The translations under genes and the position numbers were made by a program. Positions 51,683 to 64,000 of a stretch of 64,000 nt of DNA are shown here, piece by piece (the first letter of the stretch is position 1; every line of letters starts with the position of its first letter). The stretch spans positions 992,001 to 1,056,000 of the forward strand of contig JAIXMP010000007.1 of the NCBI GenBank assembly GCA_025677815.1, written 5' to 3'. The stretch is from Phascolomyces articulosus (taxonomy: Eukaryota; Mucoromycota; Mucoromycetes; Mucorales; Lichtheimiaceae). The notes below the pieces were generated by a model, which worked only from the letters and a program-made list of their open reading frames with translations, did not search any database and was not told where the DNA came from.

Positions 51683-53272
51683 TCAAAATTGATTGTTATT
51701 AGGGTTTTTCTGCAGGATAAACTCTAAAGCGAAACCTTTTTTTTCATGTGGATGTTCAACTTTATCATGCCTATCAATTGGTAATAGTAGTGGTGACGGA
51801 GAACGAGGCCTTTTCTTGGTCTTCAATGTACTCGAGGTACTACTTTCTTGTTGGCTTGGATTGTTCTTGCTTAACCCATCGTCGCCCACCAATATATCTC
51901 TTTCATTATTTATAGTAGTAACTGCGCATGCTAGGTTAAGATATTTTAAAGGTGTAGCTGTTGGTGTCTTGGTCGATGATGTCGCTGGTAAACCATATTG
52001 ATTTATTGACTTTAAAGCAATTTTATCAATAATAATTCCATCTTCCCCACTACTTTCCTTTTCTTCATCTCCACCCCCACTACTGCCCCTTTCTTCGTCA
52101 ATGTTTTGTTCAATTCTTGTCCTTATTCCTGTCGTCATTATGGGCTGCAATCGTTGGCTTCTGTCAAAATATTGTTGTTGATAAACACCAGTGACGGAGT
52201 CATTTGCTCGGTCATTCAAGGTGTGGATCGATTTATTAGCGGATGGATGTTGTGTCGATATTTCATAACATGGTGGGTTTGACTCACGTGGCTCAGTCTG
52301 GGCCAACTTTTGCACAAAGGATGTCACGCTTGATATCGTCTAAATGTATAATAATAATAAAATAATAAATCATATTCATTAATGAGTAATCCGGTATATA
52401 AAACAGTTTTCCCTTTAAGTCAAAAGCCAATTATTTCATTGTGCACCTTGTTTTGTAATTCAACAACTGAACGCAACGCAGCAAGATCTTGGACCAATCC
52501 ATCAAATGATGAACTTAAAATTCCCAGCTGGTTTTCAAGTTGTTCAACCATTTCTAGACTTGAAGCTTGATGATGATGTTATTGTTGATGAAGATGATAT
52601 TGGTGAGAAGAAGAAGAAGAAGAAGAAGAAGAAGAAGAAGAAGGGTTTGGTGCCTCCATGGTGGTATTTGATGATGTTATAATAGCAGGATCACCAATGG
52701 AACTACTACTATTACTAATACAAGGTTCGTTGACACGCATGGTATCGGCATATTGGATATGAAGGGTAGTGTGGTCTTTGGGTTTTTTGCGTTTGATTTG
52801 CGATAACTGACCTTTTGTAGAATTACGATGAAAATTTTCATGCTTGAATTCCCACGGAGCTATAGTACTATTATTTTCGGTATTTTTTCTGTTGTTATTG
52901 TTATTGTTGTTATTATCTGTGATGGTCGTGATGGTATTACTTGTTTTCCAATTTTCAGGGTCCAAATTTGTATCACTCAATTTGTGAAAATCGTACACTA
53001 GACTATGCTTGTTAGTTTTTCTTTTCGTTCATATGGAGGATACCCCGCTAACTTTAAACCCCCCCCTCCAATAAACTTACTATTGAGTTGACGGACAAAA
53101 CTAGTCCAATTACAATGTCTAAAGTAGCGTGGAAGAACAACTCGTGAAAATTCATCACAATCATATATGCGGAAAAAATCACCGCACAATGACCAAGAAA
53201 TAAGATTGCGATTGTTTTCATCTTCAAGAATTCTTCAGGTCCAATCCCAAGGTACAAAAAAAACAATTGATG

Positions 53273-53303
<31 letters not shown>

Positions 53304-53589
53304 GAAGATTAATGGAATTTGATTCAAAAAATATCTCCAACCTAATTTTTTCTCCATCATCACACCTGATGAATATTAGCCTAATTTTTTTCTACCGTGG
53401 CAAAACTTACGACAAAAGTTTGGTAATAAACGGTTGACAGCGGAGTACCTCGTCTTCACGTTCTGGAATAGCAATGTTGTTATTGCTATTACTGTCACTA
53501 TTGCTAGTAGTAGTAATAGTACCCGATTCAGGGCCACTGACACTCTGATTAGCAACAGGTGGCAAACGATGCCATTGATGTTGTTCCAT
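51683..53589 (-). CDS. HSF-type transcription factor with an in-frame stop
   Basis: Heat-shock-factor-family regulator. Exons (minus): 53589-53411, 53232-53081, 52997-52447, 52339-51683; all junctions are GT-AG and in frame. Residues about 50-120 form the HSF DNA-binding domain: FITKLLSILEDENNRNLISW, then DEFSRVVLPRYFRHCNWTSF, VRQLNMYDFHKL. A poly-Asn stretch and a poly-Ser run (from a (GAA)n microsatellite) follow. A TAA at 52581-52579 interrupts the frame in a His/Gln-codon run after 249 residues. Beyond it the same frame encodes a heptad-like segment (SLEMVEQLENQLGILSSSF, VQDLAALRSVVELQNK), matching HR-A/B trimerisation, and a tail that ends at 51683. It could be a truncated allele, readthrough, an unseen intron or a sequence error. 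Confidence 0.75.
52579..52581 (-). other. In-frame TAA inside the HSF-type gene
   Basis: The codons read CAA CAA TAA CAT CAT CAT CAA on the minus strand, so the stop could be one C-to-T change from Gln. The same frame stays open for about 260 further codons across a GT-AG intron. Confidence 0.8.
52605..52643. repeat. GAA/TTC microsatellite encoding poly-Ser
   Basis: About twelve GAA units on the plus strand, read on the minus strand as a TCT-type serine run in the HSF-type protein. The run lies close to the in-frame stop. Confidence 0.85.
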
Positions 53590-55185
53590 TGGAAAAATGA
53601 GTAACCAACGAAGAAAAAATAAAAATAAAGGACAGATAGAAGTCGTTATTTAATACTTGTGAATGTTTGGGGGTTTTTTTTTTTGATGGTGTTGGTGTAG
53701 GTTCTCAATTTGTACACTCAAAAAAAAAAAAAAAACTGGGCGGAACTTGATACTGTTTGTTGAGTTATTTAAAAAGTGTTTTTGCTTGTGTTCTTTTTTT
53801 TAATCCATTTACTCACTCACCCGCTCACTCACACCTTTCTAGAACATCAAAAGTTTATTGAAAAGCGGCATGAATCGGATGTATTATTTTCTTGATAAAT
53901 GAAACTTTTCTTTGTTATATTTGGATTGAAATGTTTCTATATTATCACCATCAATTATCAATTGATTGACTGAATGATCAATCAGTCAATATAACAAATG
54001 AGCAATAAGAGAAAGGTTAGAATATGATAACTTTTGCAGTACCACTAATTTATTCACAAGTTGGTATTTGCATTCCAGAATAATTAAAATTGGATTTATG
54101 TAAAAAGATAGGGTCAAATGACACTACTCGGATCTACACCAATAATATTTTATCTAGTCATTTTTATTAGTAATAACATGACACATACTTGTTCTTCCTA
54201 AACACATTTTTTAAGAGTCATATACCAAACAGTTTTTGTGTAACAATTCTGAATTGTTCTTTGTTTTGGCCAAGTAAGGTATACAATGTTCTTTTTATAT
54301 GAAACCTTTGTTATATGTTATAAAACCATGTCCTTATGATTGTTATTTGAAGTACGATATCGAAGGATTATTTTATCAATAGAATGATACCTATCATCAC
54401 AATTATGAATTGATTGAAACTATTGATATGATTTACTCTTCTCCTCATGCATCATCATTCTTTGCATAATATATATACTGGTAATATGGGATACGTAACT
54501 TCTATATACTTACCTATCAATAAACGTATGTTTTTAATACGATAGTCTGATGATGCGATCCTATATTATGTATCTTATTACTAATTTTGGAAACCATTAC
54601 CAATCATTGTAAGTGAATTCATTCTTTGTATGTCCCAATGAAATTAGTTTCTTACATCATTCAAATGTCATTTTATTTACTATATCCTGCAATTTATTGA
54701 GCTATATATATTGCTCATACGAGCTATTAAAGTGTCACATATGATCACATTAATTTGTTTTAGTTAGCGATTGTATAATATCATCAATAGGACACATTAG
54801 TATCGAGTTTAATACACCTAAAACCTGATTGATGATACATTCGTAATTTGTGCTATCATAAAGTTTTTATTTTTAATAGCTTTGTCCAATAGTAAGATTT
54901 CCCTTACTTTTCCTTAATCTCCTTGTTTCTTTTTCACTTTCATCCTTTTTTTTTACTTAATAAAACCAAAAAAAAAAAAAAAAATTATTAGAAACAAAAG
55001 GCTAAATCATTAAACTTTTATATGATGATATTTTACATTTTTTAAGAAGCCCTCTTTTTTCACTATTCATAAGCTTGTCAGGAAGAACGTTAGTAACCAA
55101 TTTATCGGCTATTTTATAAATCCGAAAAGACGATTTTTTCGCGTTTCCGAGCTATTTTATCCTTCGCTCATTTACTTTTAAAACC
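53590..55185. other. Divergent spacer between HSF-type gene and QNS1
   Basis: Contains a short imperfect inverted repeat near 53,966-53,990 (TTGACTGA and TCAGTCAA) and A-tracts at 53,720-53,734 and 54,970-54,983. No gene seen. Confidence 0.6.
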
Positions 55186-58136
55186 ATGGGACACTTGTAC
55201 GTCAAAAGGATTAATATCATTCAACAAATAGAAAATCTGTTTTTAATTGGCTGACAACTTTCTCTTTCTTTCTCTCTTTTGCTATTCAGAATTACGGTTG
55301 CAACTTGTTCATTGAATCAATGGGCTCTTGATTTTGGAGGAAATCTTGAACGTATACTTGAAAGTATAAGAATCGCCAAAGCCAAAGGTGCTAAACTTCG
55401 TGTTGGACCCGAACTTGAAATCAGGTTGGTTTTTATTTCATGTCGACGCGTATTTCTATTCTCCCTCTCTCTTCTCAAACCTATTGATTAATATGAGATA
55501 TTATTTATAAATAACAGTGGCTATGGATGTTATGATCATTATCTTGAAAGTAAATATATAAGCACCAACCTAAATTTCTATCCCCAACTTATCCTACTTA
55601 TTATCGTTATTATGATTATAAAAACCCGGGATTATTCTATATTATAGGTGACACGTACCTTCATTCTTGGGAAGTTCTTGCTGAAATCTTAAAAAGTGAA
55701 GAAGCAAAGGATATGATTTTAGATATTGGCATGTAAGTACTCGGTTTTATCATTTTCTTTTTTTTTTATTAGTGTAAACATTTCGAATATTGAATTGGCG
55801 AGTGAAATAAACTTATGTATGCATTATCACCAGGCCAATCATGCATAAAACCGTGAAATATAATTGTCGGGTCATTTTATGCAATGGTAAAATCGTATTG
55901 ATTCGACCCAAGATTTTCCTTGCTAACGATGGAAATTATCGTGAGTTACGTTTCTTTACACCTTGGCTACCGAAAAAGGTTGAGAAACATTATCTTCCTC
56001 GTATGATTCAAACTATCACCGGTCAGGTAAAGATGAGAGAGACATATGTCGTTTTTTCTCTTCTTCTCTCCATCATTTGAAATACTAAAGCACGTTTTCC
56101 TCTATGTTGAATATTAGTTTACTGTTCCTTTTGGTGATACTGTTGTTAGTACTTTGGATACCTGTATTGGATGTGAAACATGTGAAGAATTATTTACACC
56201 TCAAAGGTTTGTTTTTTTATTAGTAGTATCATTACAGTTTAAATAAACCCAAGGGGAATCGACCATGAAATCGTAAACTAAACTATTGATATATGAAAAA
56301 CATTGGGTTATTAGCCCTCATATTTCGATGGGTTTGGATGGCGTTGAAATCTTTACCAACAGTAGTGGTAGTCACCACGAGCTTCGTAAACTTGACACAC
56401 GTATTGATTTGATGAAAGCTGCTACTGCAAAGGTATATTTATAGGTGATAGACGGATTTTAAATGTATAAAGAGGACTAAATTCGAATTTGGCCAAAAAA
56501 AAAATAGGTCGGTGGTATATACCTATATGCTAATCAACAAGGATGCGATGGTGATCGACTTTATTATGACGGCTGTGCTATGATTGTTATGAATGGAGAT
56601 ATCATTGCTCAAGGATCCCAATTTTCACTCCATGATGTGGTATGAGTAAATATGATTTAAAAAAAGGTAGTGGGAGAAGGACATAGACTGAGGAAAGATA
56701 CATTTATAGGAAGTTGTTACTGCTACTGTTGATTTGGAGGATGTTCGTTCATTCCGGTCTCGAAGTGCTAGCCGTGGTGTTCAAGCCTCACATTCTGAAG
56801 CATATGAAAGACAAGATGTAGGCTTTTCCTTATCCCATCCTCATACTGATGCAGATATTGGTATTATCCCTGATAAACCTCGTGCACCATTCTATCATAC
56901 ACCCGAAGAAGAAATTGCATTAGGTCCTGCTTGTTGGATGTGGGATTATCTTCGTCGGTCCAAGACAGCTGGTTACTTTTTACCCCTCAGTGGAGGTATT
57001 GATAGCTGTGCCACAGCTACAATCGTTGCTTCCATGTGTCGTCTAGTTGTCAAAGAGGCAGCTGCAGGAAATAAACAAGTCATTGAAGATGCGCGACGTT
57101 TGGCCGGAGGAGAGGATGAGAACTATATTCCAACGGATCCAGCCCAATTTGCCAATCAAATCTTTTACACATGTTATATGGGAACTTCCAACTCGAGTGA
57201 TGAAACTCGTCAACGTGCCAAACGACTCGCTGAAGTGATTGGTAGTTACCATACCGATTTAAACATGGATACTGTTGTCTCTTCTATTCATGGCCTATTT
57301 TCATTGGTGACAGGCAAGACCCCACAATACCGTATCCATGGTGGTTCCAATACTGAAAATTTGGCATTGCAAAACATCCAAGCACGATTAAGAATGTTAT
57401 TAGCCTATCTTTTTGCTCAGTTAATGCCATGGTGTCGATCCAAGGAAGGAGGATTATTGGTCTTGGGTAGTGCCAATGTGGATGAAAGTCTCCGTGGTTA
57501 TTTGACCAAATATGATTGTAGTAGTGCAGATATCAATCCTATCGGTGCCATTAGCAAGACGGATTTGAAAAGATTTATTGCTTATGCGAGAGATGAATTC
57601 AAAATGGAAATTCTGGATGAATTTTTGGATGCAACGCCAACAGCAGAATTGGAGCCTATTACAGAAGATTATGTTCAATCAGACGAAGTGGATATGGGCA
57701 TGTCTTATTCGGAATTGTCACAATATGGTCGTTTGCGTAAAGTGGAACGATGTGGTCCATTTTCCATGTTTTATAAATTGATTCATGAATGGGGTCAACA
57801 TCTTCGTCCTACAGAGGTAACACTACTCACCATATAACATATTAAATATATACTTTAGCACAGTATAAAACATACATGATTCTGATCCTTTGCTTACATA
57901 TATAGGTAGCAGCCAAAGTCAAGCGATTTTTCTTTTATTATTCAATTAATAGACACAAGATGACAACGATTACTCCATCGTACCACGCTGAAGGATATAG
58001 TCCTGATGATAATCGTTTCGACTTGCGTCCATTTTTATACAATGCTTCATGGAAATGGCAATTTAGTCGTATCGACAGAGCAGCTGAAAATATGGAGAAT
58101 TCCAAGGATCCTGGTGCAGCATCACGTAGCTCTTAA
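55186..58136 (+). CDS. QNS1: Glutamine-dependent NAD+ synthetase
   Basis: Final step of NAD+ synthesis: amidates deamido-NAD+ using ammonia released from glutamine. The model has 710 residues, the usual eukaryotic length. Exons: 55186-55196 (11 nt), 55290-55424, 55518-55549 (32 nt), 55648-55732, 55834-56026, 56118-56206, 56315-56432, 56508-56639, 56710-57816, 57906-58136. The N-terminal nitrilase-like glutaminase domain has the Glu of [14 protein letters not shown], a Lys in [13 protein letters not shown] and the Cys region [13 protein letters not shown]. The synthetase domain carries the ATP pyrophosphatase loop [10 protein letters not shown] and [12 protein letters not shown], plus [20 protein letters not shown]. 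The ATG sits on an 11-nt exon and restores the family N-terminus [23 protein letters not shown]. Confidence 0.96.
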
Positions 58137-58395
58137 ACGTATCCAAACAGAATAGTATTTTTATAAATGTAAAAAAAGTATATATATATATACATAAACA
58201 TATCATTATTGTTGCTGATGTCAACTTATATATTTGTATACTTATAATAAATAGATTGCATGTGTAAAAGTTTCATTCATATTATCAACTCGTCTCCAAA
58301 AATAAAAAAAATACAAATATATATGACTATTTATTATTTTCTTTACCGTTTTACACGATCAAGCGTTTATTATATAAATATCTACTAATTTACTC
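58137..58395. other. Short convergent spacer
   Basis: 259 bases of 3'-UTR-type AT-rich sequence between QNS1 and the aldo-keto reductase gene, with a short TA run near 58,180. Confidence 0.6.
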
Positions 58396-60149
58396 TTAGG
58401 CCTTGTTAGCTTCATTAAAGATATCGTGATCTGGACCATGCATTCTGACGGGATCGCTATAGATATCAAGCATATTTTTATTGAGTACTTTGTTTATAAG
58501 GTGATTTACCCTTATGATCCATGGATATATTTCTAGTACCAAACACAAAAACCTATATGCATCACCGTCTTCTCAACAATCTCAACTTACCAAACGCGAA
58601 CAGGGTGTTCCCTTCCAATCTTGGTAATTTCCTCAATGTCTTCTTTCTCAAGTGGGATAAGAGTAAGGTTGGCCTTGATACGTTCTGGTGTAACTGATTT
58701 AGGAATAACTGAATAACCACGAGATACACCCCAGTTAAGCAAAATTTGAACGGGTGTGGTATTATACTTCTTGGCTGCATTTAAGACCTAGTTGATTACA
58801 AGTGTATATAATGTTATTACACTCTATATCATAAGATTCCTACGGCCCATACGCCTCATACGTAATTCAATTTAAATATAGTTTTAATATATTATAACTT
58901 ACAGCTGGGTGATCCAACATGACAGGCTTTCCACGATGACCAGGATTACCAAGAGGACTATGTGATACACAGTTTAGTAAAAAGCACTTTTTCTTTTGCT
59001 CTCTATACATTGATATTTTTATTCGCATGAAAGTATGTACCTATATGCTGTGAGAATGATGTTTTGTTTTTTGGCGTATGCCAACAATTCTTCTTGAGGA
59101 AGACTTGGATGAATTTCGACCTATTAAATATGTATATGTAAAAACTACTGTAAATATCTTGGTATTGGCTATGAATTTTTCGTTTTACTGCATCTTCAAG
59201 GCTGAATAAATATTTTTACCTGGTTAACAGCTGGAGGAATCTCGCATTCTTTCGAGATTTGTTCCAACATGGGAATAGTAAAGTTTGAAACGCCTAAATT
59301 TATATTATCGGCGATTAGGGGGAAAAAAACCACTCTTATTACTTTTTTTTTGCCACAGTCTAGTATGGGAAAAATGAAACATTAAACGTACCAATGCTTT
59401 TGACAAGACCAGCTTTGACCAATTCTTCCATAGCACGGTACGTATCGACAATTGATACATCAATAAGTTCACGACGTCCATTTGCATCCTTATAGCTCAA
59501 GTCTTTAAATTCATAACCGTGAAATTTCCAAGCAAACGGCCAGTGCATAAGATAAAGATCAACATAATCAAGACCAAGCAACTTGAGAGAACGTTCCAAA
59601 GCAGGACGGACATGTTGGGGTTCATGGAAAGTTTGAAATAATTTGGTAGTGATAAAAAGATCCTTACGATCAATACCACTTTCACGGATTGCTTTACCTA
59701 CAGCTTCTTCAGTTTCGTCTAAATGGCAATAAATTATTTTGTTACTAAGTATCTGCTTTTAAATACCAAAGAAATAAATCTCATATGAATAAAAAAGACA
59801 CGCCCCCTCTTATCCAATATAAATACGCCTCTTCATCCCTAAAACATGATAGTAATCATACATACAGATATAGGCAGTATCAATATGGCGATAGCCTGCT
59901 GCTAATGCATGCTTGGTTCCTTCATATACTTCAGAAGGAGCGTTAGGTCCACCAAAAGTACCGTAGCCAATAGCAGGGAAATCGTAGCCGCTGGTGAGCT
60001 ATAAACCGTGTTTTTATAGAAAGTTTGGGAAATAACAGACACAGATATATGCGTTAACTATATTTAATAATCTTATTCTTTCTGTATCTAGAAAAAAACA
60101 AGTTGGTAATGATGTTCCTTACTTTATAATTTGGAATGTCGGTTGCCAT
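58396..60149 (-). CDS. Aldo-keto reductase
   Basis: A 317-residue NADPH-dependent (beta/alpha)8-barrel oxidoreductase. Exons (minus): 60149-60123 (27 nt), 59998-59866, 59718-59392, 59293-59220, 59120-59041, 58957-58903, 58787-58591, 58456-58396. All are GT-AG and sum to 954 nt. The catalytic tetrad is complete: Asp and Tyr in HIDTAYIYETE, Lys in LFITTKLF, His in VDLYLMHWPFAW. The cofactor region has SVIPKSVTPERI, and further signatures are VSNFTIPML and NQVEIHPSLPQEEL. Substrate is not readable. In Mucorales one trisporoid-pathway dehydrogenase is an AKR, but nothing here specifically identifies this gene with it. The N-terminal exon supplies only nine codons. Confidence 0.92.
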
Positions 60150-61749
60150 GTTTAATTTTTCTGGAGCTTAGAAAGTGGGATAAAGGTTGTGCCAAATACA
60201 CTTAACGTTCTGAGCATTTCAAACGGTGTTTTTATACTAATGAAAATAGTATGGTAACACAAAGAGTTACGCCATCATCATAGTGTTATTTCGAAATATT
60301 TCCCAAAAAGGTCTAGTAATGCTGCTATCATAATAAATAAAAAGAAAAACCACATTATAATGTTTTCATTGATGGTAGTATTTTCAGCAGCTGTTTATTA
60401 TATCTCTTAAGGAAATAATTATACGCAGTAGCAACGCTATTTTAATCAGTTTACTTTCTTGTCCATCTTTCCTTGTGACAGACCCAAACATACGTAAGAT
60501 GGATCAAAAGATATCAAGTGTTTTCTTATTTGATATGATATAAAAACATCATTATTAGTCATCTTTCCTCTTCAATATATTCTACTACGTTTTTAAATAC
60601 CGCTAGTAATGTGTACAGTGCCAATGATTCACGATTTTGATGAAAGCATGATGATAGGTTTATTATTTTGATTACTAATTTAGAAAGAATACACTTTAAG
60701 ATACTCAGTGTTATCTGAGATACACTCTAGACATAAGATGTTCCACCATCTTACTGAATGTGTACATATTAATCATTCAATACAAAACCTTTATATATTA
60801 TAGAATTGAAAAGTCCTTTAATGGATGATGGTATTAATATATATCTATTTGCGTTTATGCATATACGCTCGTGATACGCATTTACGTAAGAAACGGAACT
60901 CAGTCCTTTGATTTTGATTCGACAAGTATGATCAACTGTATCTAATGATTCCATACGTAGGAAAACTTCAAAATGCAATTTATCGAGAAAAAAAACGTTG
61001 TAATGATGATACATATGTTATTTCTTTGAAGGTTGCTGTTTTTTACAATTTACACCGAAAAATACCTTAATTATCAGTGGATGATTCTATCCACTGTTTC
61101 TACATAAAGTCGTGAATTCGTATGCAAGTGTCGTACGCGAAAAGAACCCCATTACCTCATTCTAGGGTTTCTAAACTTAAGCATGAACAGCTGACTGTTG
61201 TTATTATATAAAAGAGTTTACACTGTGATGGATTTATTGCAGTCTAACAAAATGAAATGTAAATGCAGGGTACGAAATGTTGTTATCATAAGCGGAAAAG
61301 ATAAAGAAGCTCGATCTTTGGGAGCAAAAGAACTCTTGTGGTTGTATTTATATATATGTCATTCTTTCCTTATACATATTTCCCTTCCTTTCCTTTTAAA
61401 CACTCAAATAAAATAGTATACTGAAAAAAAGCTGCTTATCATCCCATTTTCCTTTTATCTTTCCTTCCAACGTTTCATCATAATCGATTGGAACAAAGTC
61501 GCACAGTCAAATACCTACTAGTGATTCTCAAAAATATTTAAGCGCAAAGTGAAAAAAGAGAGTAAAAAAAAGTTTATGTATGTTGTTATCTACAAACAAG
61601 TTATTGTCATGGTAATAATAATAAAAAAGAAGCAGAAAAAGAAAGAAAAACATATTATCACGTCGCAATGATAACATGCCCAATAGCTTTTTTAGGTGGT
61701 GGTAGAAGAGAATAAGCAATACAGTGAAAAATAATGATTTTAAGTAAGT
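60150..61749. other. Intergenic spacer, AKR to nucleotide-sugar transporter
   Basis: 1.6 kb of AT-rich sequence without a recognisable gene. It must contain the AKR promoter and the 3' UTR of the next gene. Confidence 0.6.
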
Positions 61750-63508
61750 TTAGCTTCTAGCTTGTCTTTCTTTGTAACGGACCCAACCATAGTAACCCGA
61801 ACCGAACAATGCAAGCAAGATACCAAGAGCATTCTATTTGATATAATAAAAAAACATATTGCTATTAACCATCTATTTCACCAGTATATATTCTAGCCGT
61901 TTTATACGCGTAATAGAAATTTTTAAACATTACCATATCGGAAATTGGGTTTCTGAAGATCATGGCAGCAAGGATGGTTTGAACACATGCCTGTATTTGT
62001 CAAATACATATAATTTAATATAAATGGTCATAACCTCTCAACTCAAAATAATTATTATATATAAATAAATTTGTTATTACCTTTGCAGTACCACAAATGG
62101 TGTTAGTTAAGGCAGAAGTGTACTTGACTTGCAAGAACATAGCAATGTTAATACCGAAACCTGTGATACCAGTCAAGGTCTAATAAAAGAAATAATAATT
62201 ATAAAACAATTAAATCATCCAAATCTATATCTGGAGCACATATAGCTCTTGATCAACCCTCTCCAAAAAAATACTACTATAAATAAATTTTACCATCAGC
62301 ATCCAGAAACCTGAATCATAAATTGCTTCAGAGACAGTCAAAATTTCTGATAATTCACCAGAGAAAAGGACCAAGGGGAACAAAAAGATGATAGCAAGAG
62401 TGGTATTATAATGAAGAAGTCGCCTATTATTATTATAATAATATTTTTCAGTTATTTCCATCTTTTATTGTATCACAAGAATCTCCATCCATCCTATTCC
62501 CCTTTAACAACACATAAATACTTGTAGAAAAAAAATACTAATAGTAATGCTTACCATTGGTTATTGTCAACAACTGCCAGAGTCTTTTGAACATAAATAC
62601 CATACAATGCAACAAATGCGGAGGAGCCGACACCGTAAAAGATACCAGCCCATGAAAAGTTGATTTCACCGTAGGAGCCAATAGCGAATCCAAGGAATAC
62701 AATGATACATGCAACAAGAGCAGGTGCTGATGTTGTCTTGCCGAGAATCAAATAGGTGAAAAGAATAGTAAAGTTGATCGACAACGAACGTGCCACCTAT
62801 ATATCATATCACTCATGAATTATTATTTTTTGTCTTTCCTATTTTTCGTGTCCCTCTTTCTCTTCCTCTACTATCACATTCTTCTTAATATCCAAAATCC
62901 TTTCTAATTTTTTTTACCTGATAAAAGGTAACTTCGACATATTTTAAACAAAGGTTGTTCAATGCAAGCATCATGACATAAACAAAAGTCAAAGGTGCTA
63001 CACGCTTTGCGATATTTGTATCAAATTCAAACGGTGGGATAATGCTGAAAAGTCGATGGCTAAGCCCATAAAAAATATACAAGAATCAAAAAGTTTAGAA
63101 AAACGAGAAAAATACACATTACACACATACACGAAAACAAAATCACAACAAAACCCTGATATAGATAACCCAAATCCAACAAATTCAAATATTTTCATTA
63201 ATGAAAAAAAATATATATGACTTGATAACTTACGTTTTACCGAGATGGGCCCAAATGAGAAGCAAAACAAGTGCAACGACCATTTGGTACCAAGTAACGA
63301 AAAGAGCATAGGGGAAATCGGAGCCACTCATGATGATCTTGTTCAAGAAAACAACAGAGAGCGAGATGACAAAATAAAAAGTAATCACAGCACCAATAAG
63401 TGCCATGGGATGGTTCTTTTCTGCTCTTGCTGTGGCGGGATTAGGCAAAAAGGACTGACTGCTCTCATCCCTAGAGTTCAATTGAATATCTTCATTTTTG
63501 GAAGCCAT
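61750..63508 (-). CDS. GDP-fucose-type nucleotide-sugar transporter (SLC35C1-like)
   Basis: A 337-residue Golgi-type transporter of the drug/metabolite (NST/TPT) superfamily. Exons (minus): 63508-63234, 63044-62918, 62796-62555, 62423-62294, 62179-62081, 61990-61934, 61833-61750. About ten membrane segments are visible. Signatures are VFLNKIIMSGSDFPYALFVT, WYQMVVALVLLLIW, LNNLCLKYVEVTFYQVARSL, SINFTILFTYLILG and SALTNTICGTAKACVQTIL, close to animal SLC35C1. The C-terminus ends in a basic, cytosolic tail (RYKERQARS). GDP-fucose is the likely substrate by family, but GDP-mannose or related sugars cannot be excluded. Confidence 0.88.
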
Positions 63509-64000
63509 ACTTGATAACTATATCAGATCTGTGGAAAGTATGGGAGAGAAAGGATTTTTAGAGATGAAGGATGATGAAGAAAGAACAATTGCGTATTTAA
63601 GAAGAAGAAAAGGAGGAGATGAGAGGAACAAGAGAAAGAGTCAAAAGGAAGGACAAAAAAGAGAAGAGAGAAATAGGAATAAGAAGAAAAAGAGGGCCTG
63701 GCTATTTTTTTTTTTTTTTTTTTCGTGTCTCGAAATTTCAAGTAGGCTTATCTGAGTTATTTTTTGATGTGCAAAGGTCTCGTTGGCTATTCTAAAAGTG
63801 ATCTAAATATAATAATAACTCACCACGTTTTATTTATAAATATTAGTTCTTTTTGGCATTAAAGTAGTTAGTTACTAAGTATACAATTTTGTTTATATTC
63901 ATATTTACATCATGCAATCGCTTTATATATTTAAACATAGACTTTCATTTCTTTTGCTTTTATCATTAATCACTATATATACTCACTATAAATAATTAAA
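63509..64000. other. 5' flank of the nucleotide-sugar transporter gene
   Basis: On the minus strand this is a pyrimidine-rich leader (about 63,540-63,700), with a T-run at 63,704-63,723 on the plus strand. No gene seen up to the window edge. Confidence 0.6.

Overview
The window is AT-rich nuclear DNA from a filamentous fungus. Genes are cut by many short GT-AG introns (about 50-200 bases), are spaced monocistronically on both strands, and include fungal markers (ECM33-type GPI wall protein, SERF/4F5 protein, mitochondrial uL10m with a presequence, PAB1, RMD5/GID2). Codon style, intron density and AT-rich spacers suggest an early-diverging lineage such as Mucoromycota, but no rRNA or other diagnostic marker is present, so this is inference. 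No tRNA, rRNA, CRISPR array or autonomous transposon was recognised.

Bases 1-17,312 hold five tandem, same-strand copies of a short-chain dehydrogenase/reductase (SDR) gene separated by 1.6-2.4 kb. Copies 2-4 each give 296 residues and copy 5 gives 300. Copy 1 is the most diverged, and I could not splice it in frame with canonical sites. The copies differ in which introns they keep, so 14-nt and 18-nt microexons appear in a mosaic. Copies 2-5 carry TGxxxNIG where classical SDRs have TGxxxGIG. Blocks upstream of copies 3 and 4 resemble each other.

From 17.6 to 23.7 kb three minus-strand genes follow: a 2-hydroxyacyl-CoA lyase ending in a peroxisomal AKL signal, the GID/CTLH ubiquitin-ligase subunit RMD5, and an NTF2-like protein. 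A 4.2-kb gene-free stretch precedes a small SET-domain protein (27.8 kb), an amino-acid transporter (30.5 kb), chorismate synthase (34.1 kb) and a PX-PB1 protein with a PX domain split by a low-complexity insert (36.6 kb).

The right part holds SERF, mitochondrial ribosomal protein uL10m, an ECM33-like wall protein, poly(A)-binding protein, a two-module AAA ATPase with a degenerate first module, a heat-shock-factor-type regulator with an in-frame TAA between its DNA-binding domain and its coiled coil, glutamine-dependent NAD+ synthetase, an aldo-keto reductase and a GDP-fucose-type nucleotide-sugar transporter. All multi-exon models except SDR copy 1 sum to whole codons with GT-AG introns. The genes are mostly unrelated housekeeping functions; the SDR array is the only functional cluster. 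Most promising for follow-up are the SDR array, the stop codon in the HSF gene and the 26-bp-arm inverted repeat at 4.06 kb.
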